In this document: positions 49,001 to 58,800 of the stretch, piece after piece
Layout of the letters: the number at the start of each line of letters is the position of its first letter
Position numbering within the stretch: the first letter of the stretch is position 1
Notes under the pieces: model-generated
The model's database searches: none
What the model saw: only the letters and a program-made list of their open reading frames with translations
Told to the model about the DNA's origin: nothing
NCBI RefSeq assembly: GCF_014279595.1
Contig: NZ_CP047943.1
Location: 806,001-870,000, forward strand
From: Synechococcus sp. RS9909
GTDB lineage: Bacteria; Cyanobacteriota; Cyanobacteriia; PCC-6307; Cyanobiaceae
Direction of reading: 5' to 3'
DNA length: 64,000 nt
Translations under genes and position numbers: made by a program

Positions 49001-52000
49001 AAACACCGCATTGCCAGTGACGGCGAGGGTGCGGAAGTCGGAAACGGCAGGAGAGGCGCCGTTATTGCTGCTATCGAGCGTGCCCGCGAAGGAGGTGGTC
49101 GCCGCGGTGATGGCGGTGTTTTGCTCGAGGACGGCAGCACCGTTGAGGGTGATGGTGCTGTTTGCTGCGTCGTAGGTGGTGCCGGTGAGGGAGATGCCAG
49201 TGGCGGTGATGCTCTGAGCGCCGGTGGAGAAGACGTTGTTGAGAGCGGCGTTGGTCGCGCTGGCGACCGTCAGGCTGGCCAGACGGCCAGTGCTGCTGTT
49301 GCTGGTGCCGGCGATACCGGCGAGGGTGACGTTGCCTGAATTGGCGGTGAGGGTCAGAGCGCGAGGCGTGCCATCACTGTTGATGACATCGGAGAAGGAG
49401 ATGTTGCCGCCGCCAGCGCCGGTGTTGATGGCGACATCACCAGTGAGGGTGACAGGGCTGTTGAGGGAGACGTTGTCTGCGGTGGTGGTGATATCCCCAG
49501 CGGTATTGATGCCGCCTGTGACGGTGAGGGAGACAGTGCCATCGGCGTTGATGTCCCCAGCGGCGGCGATGGTGAGAGCTCCGCCGGTGGCATTGAGGGT
49601 GACAACACCGGAGGAGGTGGTGTCAATGGAATCGGCCAGGGAGATGGCGGCGTTGTTGATGACAACGCCGGCCGAACCGGTGGTGCCAAGGGCCTGATCG
49701 GTACCGCTGGAGAAGGTGCCGCCGTTCAGGGCGGTGGTACCAGTGCCGGTGGTCTGGGCAAGGCTGAGGGCACGGAGGCCGTTGACGGTGACGTCGTTGG
49801 CGGAGGCGATGGTGACGGCACCGAGGGGAGTGGTGTCACCGACGAGGCCTGAGAAGGTGATGTTGCCGCTGCCGGCGGTGATGGAGAGGTTATTGGCGGC
49901 GTTGGCCTTGGAATCAAGGGTGCCGGAGAAGGCGACGTTGCCGCCGGTAGCACCACCAGCGGTGGTGTTGATGGTGAGGGCGTCATTGATGACGGTGTCA
50001 CCGGTAAAGGAGATGGCGCCACCGGATGAGGTGTAGGTGCTGTTGGTGTTGATGCCACCGCTGGCAGTGAAGGTCTGATCGCCGCTGGTGGTGACATCAC
50101 GGAGTGTGAGCGCAGCACCGCTGATGGTGAGCGAAGCGAGCTCGGAGCCGGCGGTGGAGCTGGTGCCAACGGTGGCGCCGCTCTGGAAGACAACGTCACC
50201 GGCACCAGCGGTGAGGGTCAGAGCGCGAGCCGTGCCGTCGCTGTTGATGGTTTCGGAGAAGGCGATGTCGCCGGCGTCGGTGCCGCTGCCGGTGCTGAGG
50301 GAGAGGTCACCGGTGAGGGTGATGGCCTTGGAGAAGGAGATGCCTGCGGCGTCGGTGGTGATGTCACCGGCGATGGAGCTGGAGCCAGTGCCGTTTTGGG
50401 TGAAACCTGAGGTGGCGGTGATGTCAGCAGCAGCGGCGGTGGAGAAGGTGCCGGCGTTGGTGACGGTGACGGTGCTGCCGCTGTTGAGGGCGGCGTTGAG
50501 GGTGAGTGCCTCACCGGAGAAGGCAAAGGCACCGGTGAGATCGATCGCGCCACCAAAGGTGCTCAGACCCGTACCGGTGGTTTGTGTATAAGAGCCCGCG
50601 TTGAGGGCGCCGGTGGCGGTGAGGTTGCCAGCTGAAGCGATGGTGATCGCTCCAAGGCGACCAGCGTTGTTGCTGCCAGCGGTACCGACGTCACCCGAGA
50701 AGGTGATGTCACCGCTGCCGGCGGTGATGGTGAGCGCGCGGCCGCCATTGGCATCGCTATCCAGCGTGCTGCTGAAGATCAGATTGCCGCCGCCGGTGGT
50801 GATGGCGATGGGACCGCTGAGGGTGGTTGCAGAAGCAACCGTGACGTTGTCACCTGTGGTGGTGATGTCAGCAGCGGTGGTGATGCCGCCGTTAGCGGTG
50901 AGGGAGACGGCGCCATCGGCGTTGATGTCTGCGGCAGCGGCGATGGAGGCGGTGCCGGATTGGGCGATGGTGAGGGTGCCGCCGGTGGTGGTGGTGAGGG
51001 AGCCGTTGAGCACCAGGTTGGTGCCGGTCAGGGAAATACCGGCAGCGGTGTTGGTGTTGATGGCGCCGGAGAAGGTGGCGGTGCCGGATCCGGCCTGCTG
51101 GGTGAGGCTGGCGGCGGTAATGGCAGCGGCAGAGAGGTCGTTGGCGCTGGCGATGGTGAGCGCCCCGAGGCGGCCATTGACATCGCCGCCGACGGCCCCA
51201 GAGAGGGTGATGTCACCGGTACCAGCGGTGAGGGTGAGGTTTTGAGCGCCATTGATGGTGCTCAAGAAGCTGATATCACCGCCTGTGGCACCGGTGTCAA
51301 CGGTGGCGGCACCCGTGGTGAGGGCAACGGCGTTGGAGAAGGAGATGGCAGTGCCAGCACCTTGGGAGCCCGTGCCATCGCCGAGGCCACCGGCGGCAGT
51401 GATGGAGGAGTTGTTGAGGGTGATGGTGCCGGTGGTGGTGAGGCCAATGGAAATGGAGCCAGCAGCGCCGCCGTTGCCATTGCTGCTGGAGGCAGCGGCA
51501 CCACCTGATGTGGTGATGTCGGAGAGGGAGAGGGTGGCGGTTGTACCGGTGGTGGTGATGGTGACGTTGCCGCCGGCAGCACCAGCCGAACCGGTGGTGA
51601 TCAGGTTGCCGGCCAGGGCGACATTGCCGTCGGAATTGATGGTGATGGCGCCGGATTGCGTGCCAGCGGTTGCGGCAGTGGTGGTGATGGTGTTGCCGCT
51701 GGCCAGGGTGAGAGCCAGGCCATTGGCATCACCAACGCCGGCATTGATCGTCACCAGACCATTGGTGCTGCCAGCGGTGGTGGTGAGGTTGGCGTTGAGA
51801 GCAACCTCCTTGCTGTCGATGGTGATCGCCCCGGTGTCGGTGTTGAGATCACCGCCGAGGGTGAAGATGCCCGTGCCGGCCGTGCCGCTGGCTTGTGAGA
51901 AGGAAGCAGCCGAGAAGGCGTTGCTGAGGTTGACATCAGCGGCTTGATTGATGGTGACGCCGCCCAGGCGGGTGGTGCCGCCGACGACACCCGAGAAGGT

Positions 52001-55000
52001 GATGTCACCGGAGCCAGCGGTGAGGGTGAGGTCTTGAGCACCAGCGCTGGTGGCATCGAGGGTGTCCGAGAAGGTGATGTCACCAGCGCCGGAGTCTGTG
52101 CTGAGGGCGACAGGACCGGTGAGGGTGACCGCCCGCAGGAAGGAGATGTTGCTGTCTGTGGTGGTGATGTTGCCAGCGATGGAGCTGGAGCCAGCGCCGT
52201 TCTGAGTGAAGCCAGCGGTGGCGGTGATGTCAGCCGCAGCGGCGGTGGTCAGCAGGCCGGCATTGGTGATTTCAACGGAGCTGCCGCTGTTGAGGCTGTC
52301 GTTGAGGGTGAGGGCCTGACCGGTGAAATCAAAGGCGCCAGAGAGGTTGAGGGCACCATCAAAGGTGGTGAGGCCAGTGCTGGCGGCGGCGGCTTGCGTG
52401 TAAGAGGCCGCAGTGATCGCCCCCTGGAAGGCGACCTGATCGCCATTGCTGACGGTGATGGCACCGAGTGCGGAGCCGTTGGCACCGATGGCGCCGGTGA
52501 TGGTGATGTCACCGGCGCTGCCGGCATTGAGGGTGAGGGCCTGGCCAGTGCCGCTGATGCCCGTGCTGGTGGAGGAGCCCAGGGTGATGTCCTGTCCGCT
52601 GGCGCCACCGGTGGCGAGGACGACGGCATCGGAGCCGGTGAGGGCAATGGCCTTGGCAAAGGCGATGCCGCCAGTGGCGGTGAGGTTGGCGCCGAGGCTG
52701 CTGCTGCCGTTGCCGGTTTGCTGGAAGGCACCGGTAATAGAGAGATCAGCGGTATCAGCGGTGGTGAAGGTGCCGGCGTTGGCGACGGTCATGGCACCGC
52801 CGATGGTGTTGCCAGCGGCGTTGAGGGTGAGGGCCTGACCGGTGAAATCAAAGGCGCCAGTGAGGTTGAGCGCTCCATCGAAGGAGGAGGTGCCGGTTCC
52901 TGCGTTTTGTGAGAAGGACGCCGCGGTGATGGATTGATCAGCGGTGAGGTTGTTGGCGCTGTTGATGGTGACAGAGCCGAGAGCGCCATTGGTGGCGGAG
53001 CCGACAGCACCATCGAAGGTGATGTCACCGGTGCCGGCGGTGAGGGTGAGGGTATGGGCCTCGTTGGCCTTGGAATCAAGGCTGCTGTTGAAGGCGATGG
53101 TGCCGGCGCCAGCTCCGGTATCGAGGAGAACATTGCCGGTGAGTGTGACGGCCTTCTGGAAGGTGATGGTGTCGTCAGTGGTGGTGATGTCAGCGGCGAT
53201 GGAGCTTGAACCAGCGCCGTCTTGGAGGAAGGCGCCGGCGAGGTTCATGTCGCCGGTGGCGGTGAGGGTCAGAGCACCGCCGTTGGTGATCGTCACCAGG
53301 CCAGCGCTCTCGTCTGAGGTGGTGACGAGACCGTTGAAGCGAACGGTGCCGGTTGAATCGAGATCGAGGTTGCCGAGGGTCAGCGTGACGGTGTCATTGA
53401 AGTTGAAGTTGGTGCCATCGAGCTCGATGCCGTCGGCCGCGGTGGTGGAGAGAGCACCGGAGAAGGTGGAGGTGCCGGAGCCAGCGACCTGACGCAGCGA
53501 GGCGGCATTAAAGACGGCGTCAGCGGTGAGGTTGTTGGCGCTGTTGATGGTGACGGCGCCGAGAGCGCCATCGGTGGCGGAGCCGACAGCACCATCGAAG
53601 GTGATGTCACCGGTGCCGGCGGTGAGGGTGAGGGTATGGGCCTCGTTGGCCTTGGAATCAAGGCTGCTGTTGAAGGCGATGGTGCCGGCGCCAGCTCCGG
53701 TATCGAGGAGAACATTGCCGGTGAGTGTGACGGCCTTCTGGAAGGTGATGGTGTCGTCAGTGGTGGTGATGTCAGCGGCGATGGAGCTTGAACCAGCGCC
53801 GTCTTGGAGGAAGGCGCCGGCGAGGTTCATGTCGCCGGTGGCGGTGAGGGTCAGAGCACCGCCGTTGGTGATCGTCACCAGGCCAGCGCTCTCGTCTGAG
53901 GTGGTGACGAGACCGTTGAAGCGAACGGTGCCGGTTGAATCGAGATCGAGGTTGCCGAGGGTCAGCGTGACGGTGTCATTGAAGTTGAAGTTGGTGCCAT
54001 CGAGCTCGATGCCGTCGGCCGCGGTGGTGGAGAGAGCACCGGAGAAGGTGGAGGTGCCGGAGCCAGCGACCTGACGCAGCGAGGCGGCATTGAAGACGTC
54101 GTCAGCGGTGAGGTTGTTGGCGCTGTTGATGGTGACAGCGCCGAGAGCGCCATTGGTGGCGGAGCCGACAGTGCCATCGAAGTCGATGTTGCCGGAGCCA
54201 GCGGTGAGGGTGAGGGTGTTGGCGGCGTTGGCCTTGGAATCAAGGCTGCTGTTGAAGGCGATGGTGCCGGCGCCAGCTCCGGAGTCGAGGAGGACATTGC
54301 CGGTGAGAGTGACGGCCTTCTGGAAGGTGATGTTGTCGTCAGTGGTGGTGATGTCAGCGGCGATGGAGCTTGAACCAGCGCCGTCTTGGAGGAAGGCGCC
54401 GGCGAGGTTCATGTCGCCGGTGGCGGTGAGGGTCAGAGCACCGCCGTTGGTGATGGTGACGAGGCCGTTGTTGGCGTCTGAGGTGGTGACGAGACCGTTG
54501 AAGCGAACGGTGCCGGTTGAATCGAGATCGAGGTTGCCGAGGGTCAGCGTGACGGTGTCATTGAAGTTGAAGTTGGTGCCATCGAGCTCGATGCCGTCGG
54601 CCGCGGTGGTGGAGAGAGCACCGGAGAAGGTGGAGGTGCCGGAGCCAGCGACCTGACGCAGCGAGGCGGCGTAGAAGACGTTGTCAGCGGTGAGGTTGTT
54701 GGCGCTGTTGATGGTGACGGCGCCGAGAGCGCCATCGGTGGCGGAGCCGACAGCACCATCGAAGTCGATGTTGCCGGTGCCGGCGGTGAGGGTGAGGGTG
54801 TTGGCGGCGTTGGCCTTGGAATCAAGGCTGCTGTTGAAGGCGATGGTGCCGGCGCCAGATCCGGAGTCGAGGAGGACATTGCCGGTGAGAGTGACGGCCT
54901 TCTGGAAGGTGATGTTGTCGTCAGTGGTGGTGATGTCAGCACCGAGGCGGATGGAGCCGGCACCGGATTGATCAAAGGCGCCATCGAGGGAGAAGGAAGC

Positions 55001-55832
55001 GCCGCTGTTGATGGTGAGCAGGCCGGAGTTGTTGATGGCGACAGCGCCGCCGTTTGTGGTGGTGACGGTGTCTTTGAAGGTGAAGGCACTACCGGTTAGA
55101 TCAATGCCGTTGGCATTGCTACCACCGATTTGAGCGATGGTGTTGAGTGTGCCGCCAAAGGTGGTGGTGCCGCTGCCGGCTCGTTGCTCGATGGAGGCAG
55201 CGGAGAAGGCCTTGCCATCAGTGACGGTGACGTCAGTGGCAGAGGCGATGGTGAGTGCCCCGATGCGCGTGGTGCCGCCAACGGTGTTGGAGAAGGTGAT
55301 GTCACCGGAGCCAGCGGTGAGGGTGAGGTCTTGAGCACCAGCGGTGGAGGCATCGAGGGTGTCCTTGAACCAGATGTCACCAGCACCCGAGCCAGTGGTG
55401 ATGGTGCGAGCAGCGCCAGAGAGGGTGACGGGGCTGTGGAGGGTGATGGCACCGCCGGTAGAGGTGAGATCACCGCCGAGGTCGGTGGCACCGGTGATCG
55501 TGATGGCTTTGCCACTGCCGTCAGCGGTGATATCGGCGTTGAGATCAACAGCGTTGCTGTTGATGGTGATGGCCCCTGTGGAAGCGGTGAGGTTGCCATC
55601 GAGTTGGAAGGTGCCGCCTCCAGCGGTGGCCTGGGAGAAGGAGGCAGCGTCAAAGGTGCTGCTGAGGGTGACGTTGTTGGCGGCGTTGATGGTGACAGCG
55701 CCGAGGGTGCCGTTTTGTGCACCACCGACGATGCCGGAGAAGGTGATGTCACCGGCGTTTGAGGTGAGGTCGAGGGTGCGGTTGCCGTTGGCGTCGCTGT
55801 TGAGGGTGTCCTTGAACCAGATGGTTCCACCC
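37082..55832 (-). CDS. Giant repetitive adhesin, C-terminal part (after frameshift)
   Basis: About 6,250 in-frame codons of an FHA/HMW-like extracellular adhesin. It is almost entirely Gly/Ser/Thr/Asn/Asp-rich beta-strand repeats such as GSGDITFSDTVGGTTRLGA and AASFSQASGTAGTG, expected to fold as a very long beta-helix. Internal arrays of 504 bp and 582 bp and larger dispersed modules are annotated separately. Near the C terminus the repeats stop and a low-complexity Pro/Thr/Ser stalk begins (PPTTTSEPRPEPSAPTPPAP), containing a duplicated TTSEPRPEP. It is followed by NEVCVSGSGCGSS and a basic end ISRWLMRSL. No autotransporter barrel or LPXTG motif is present. The open frame upstream continues to 56104, but codons before 55832 are out of the native frame. 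A CCC run at 55830-55832 separates it from the N-terminal part. The role is presumably surface attachment, motility or defence. Confidence 0.85.
38333..41860. repeat. Tandem array, seven 504-bp periods in the adhesin
   Basis: The landmark GCTGTCGAAG recurs at 38333, 38837, 39341, 39845, 40349, 40853, 41357 and 41861, exactly 504 bp apart, so each unit is 168 codons and keeps frame. A second landmark with the same spacing (38583, 39087, 39591, 40095, 40599, 41103, 41607) confirms it. The five units around 39.6-41.9 kb are nearly identical by eye; the two at 38.3-39.3 kb are more diverged. The unit encodes a block with GGAMTVTNTGVFTTGN, GDLKLTGDQNEAITFS and FTQIDGSGTTTFSD. Confidence 0.95.
44160..44830. 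repeat. Dispersed adhesin module, copy 1
   Basis: Encodes a module with TTGAATVDTGATTGDIAFSS, SISDITTSGGAAASSSNGN and SGAIDINSDGNINLIGDL. Similar modules recur at about 47757-48430, 51213-51910 and 56216-56930. Plus-strand landmarks sit at 44199, 47796, 51252 and 56257, with spacings of 3,597, 3,456 and 5,005 bp. This copy shows the large-scale repeat rhythm of the gene. Confidence 0.8.
47757..48430. repeat. Dispersed adhesin module, copy 2
   Basis: Near-identical to the copy at 44160-44830 at a spacing of 3,597 bp. Much of the stretch reads the same base for base, including the parts encoding SISDITTSGGAAASS and INSDGNINLIGDLITTG. Confidence 0.8.
51213..51910. repeat. Dispersed adhesin module, copy 3
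   Basis: Homologous to copies 1 and 2 but more diverged. It carries a 6-bp insertion (ISIGL-type) after AAGS and replaces NLIGDL with ALAGNL. Confidence 0.75.
52951..54942. repeat. Tandem array, about 3.4 units of 582 bp in the adhesin
   Basis: The landmark TGTTGGCGCT recurs at 52951, 53533, 54115 and 54697, exactly 582 bp apart (194 codons). The last unit diverges at about 54942. Each unit encodes LTADNVFYAASLRQVAGSGT-like, TFSGALSTTAADGIELDG and LTATGDMNLAGAFLQDG blocks. A further copy with the same landmark at 57539 lies 2,842 bp beyond the fourth unit. Confidence 0.93.
55536..55808. repeat. 273-bp segment duplicated exactly at 61315-61587
   Basis: Read base for base, 55536-55808 and 61315-61587 (offset 5,779 bp) appear identical. 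They diverge just beyond 55808, where this copy switches to sequence matching about 55355-55376. The frameshift at 55830-55832 lies a few bases past this switch point. Confidence 0.85.
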
Positions 55833-58800
55833 GGTGTAGGTCTGATTGCCACTGATGCCGGTGGCGGTGCTGGTGGCGATCGAGCCACCGTTGAGGGCCG
55901 AGGTGCCGGAGACGGAGAGGCCACCGAGGGCATAGCTGTTGCCAACAGCACCATCAAACACCGCATTGCCGGTGATTCCGAGGGTGCGGAAGTTGGAGGT
56001 ATTGCTGTTATTGCTGCTATCAAGCGTGCCCGCGAAGGTGATGCTCGAGAGCGTGCCGCTGTTGCTGGCCGTGAGAGTGGTGTCGCTGCCGAGAACGACA
56101 GCACCGGTGTAGGTCTGGGTGCCGGTGGTGGTTACGGCGTCAGTGCCGCCATTGATGTTGATGGTGGCGCCGCTGGCATCAATGCTGGCGACGTTGACAT
56201 CACCGGTGAGGGTGAGGGTGCCGCTGCCAGCGGTGAGGGTGAGGCCTTGAGCGCCATTGATGGTGCTGTCAAAGGTGATGTCACCGCCTGTGGCACCGGT
56301 GTCAACGGTGGCGGCACCCGTGGTGAGGGCAACGGCGTTGGAGAAGGAGATGTCAGCACCGGCACCCTGGGAGCCGGAGTTAGCGCCAGCGCCACCCGCG
56401 GCGGTGATGGTGCTGTTGTCGAGGGTGATGGTGCCGGCGGTGGTGAGGGTGATGGAGCCTGCATCCCCGCCAGCGGCGGTGTTGTTTGCATCAGCAGCAC
56501 CACCTGAGGTGGTGATGTTGGCGATGGAGAGTGTGGCTGTGCCGGTGGTGGTGATGGTGACGGCACCGCCGGTGGCGCCTGCGTTGGTGGTGCTATCACC
56601 CGCGACGCCCGTGGCCACCAGGTTGCCGGCCAGGTTGACATTGCCGTCGGAATTGATGTCGATGGCGCCGGATTGCGTGCCAGCGGTTGCGGCAGTGGTG
56701 GTGATGGAGTTGCCGGAGGCGAGATCGAGACCGCCGCTGCCGGCGTTGATGGTGACCAGACCGTTGTCGGTGCTGCCGTCGTTGCCAGCAGTGGTGGTGA
56801 TGGAGGCGTTGAGATCAACGGTGGCCGAGCTGATGGTGATGGCACCGGTGTTGGTGTCGAGGTCACCGCCGAGGGAGAAGACGCCCGTGCCGGCTGTGCC
56901 GCTGGCTTGTGAGAAGGAAGCAGCGGAGAAGGTTTTGCCACCAGCGATGGTGACGTCGTCAGCTTGGTTGATGGTGACGTCGCCCAGACGGCCGTTTTGT
57001 GCGCCGCCAACGACCCCGGAGAAGGTGATGTCACCGCTGCCAGCGGTGAGGGTGAGGGTTTCGCTGCCAGCGGTGGTGGCATCGAGGGTGTCCGAGAAGG
57101 TGATGTCACCAGCGCCGGAGTCTGTGCTGAGGGCGACAGGACCGGTGAGGGTGGTTGCGGCGTTGAAGGTGACGTTGTCGTTTGTGGTGGTGATGTCAGC
57201 GGCGATGGAGCTTGAACCAGCGCCGTCTTGGAGGAAGGCGCCAGTGAGGTTCATGTCGCCGGTGGCGGTGAGGGTCAGAGCACCGCCGTTGGTGATCGTC
57301 ACCAGACCAGCGCTCTCGTCTGAGGTGGTGACGAGACCGTTGAAGCGAACGGTGCCGGTTGAATCGAGATCCAGGCTGCCGAGGGTCAGCGAGACGGTGC
57401 TGGCGAAGTCGAAGTTGGTGCCATCGAGTTCGATGCCGTCGGCCGCGGTGGTGGAGAGAGCACCGGAGAAGGTGGAGGTGCCGGAGCCAGCGACCTGACG
57501 CAGCGAGGCGGCGTAGAAGACGTTGTCAGCGGTGAGGTTGTTGGCGCTGTTGATGGTGACGGCGCCGAGAGCGCCATCGGTGGCGGAGCCGACAGCACCA
57601 TCGAAGGTGATGTCACCGGTGCCGGCGGTGAGGGTGAGGGTATGGGCCTCGTTGGCCTTGGAATCAAGGCTGCTGTTGAAGGCGATGGCCCCACCGGTGG
57701 CACCACCGCCATTGGTGGTGTCGATGACCAAGGCGGAGTTGATGACGGTGTTCCCGGCGAAGGTGATGGCACCACCGGATGAGGTGTAGGTGCTGTTGGT
57801 GTCAATGACACCTGTTGCGGTGTAGGTCTGGGCGTCTGTGGTGGTGACATCACGGAGGGTGATGTTGTCGCCACTGATGGTCAGCGAGGCGAGGGCATTG
57901 GTGAGACCGGCTGTGGCATTGGTGTTGAACACCACGTTGCCGGTGCCAGCGGTGAGTGTCAGAGCGCGTGCGGTGCTGTCGCTGTTGATGACATCGGAGA
58001 AGGTGATGTCACCGCCTGTCGTTGCGGGGTTTGCGGCAACGGTGCTGGAGCTGGTGAGGGTGACGCTCTGGGTGAGGGTGATGGCATCGGCAAAGGTGAT
58101 GTTGGCGTCTGCCGTGGTGATGTTTGCGCCGAGGCTGATGGAGCCGCCACCGGATTGATCAAAGGCGCCAGCGAGGGAGAAGGCAGCGCCACTGTTAATG
58201 GTGAGGGTGCCGGAGTTGTCGATGGCGACAGCGCCGCCGTTTGTGGTGGTGACGGTGTCCTTGAAGGAGAAGTTGGTGCCGGTTAGATCAATGCCGTTGG
58301 CATTGGCGGGGCTACCGCCGATTTGAGCGTTGGTGTTGACGGTGCCGCCAAAGGTGGTGGTGCCGCTGCCGGCCAATTGCTGAATCGATGCAGCGGAGAA
58401 GGCTTTGGTGTCAGCAACGGTGACGTTGTTGGCGCTGTTGATGGTGAGTGCTCCGATGCGCGTGCTGCCGCCAACGGCACCGTCGAAGTCGATGTCACCG
58501 GAGCCAGCGGTGAGGGTCAGATCCTTATTGCCATCAACGCTGCTGTCAAAGGTGATGTCACCAGCGGTGTCACCGGTGGAGATGCTGGCGTCACCACCAG
58601 CAAGGTCAACGGCGTTGGAGAAGGAGATGTCAGCACCGGCACCCTGGGAGCCGGAGTTAGCGCCAGCGCCACCAGCGGCGGTGATGGTGGAGCTGTTGAG
58701 GGTGATGGTGCCGGCGGTGGTGAGGGTGATGGAGCCAGCAGCGCCGCCGTCGCCATTGCTGCCGTTGGCAGCATCACCACCCGAGGTGGTGATGTTGGCG

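Noticed and set aside
55826-55836. Programmed ribosomal frameshift at the CCC run
   Set aside because: There is no slippery heptamer of known type and no downstream pseudoknot or stop-codon context that I can see; an indel or assembly error at a repeat junction is simpler.
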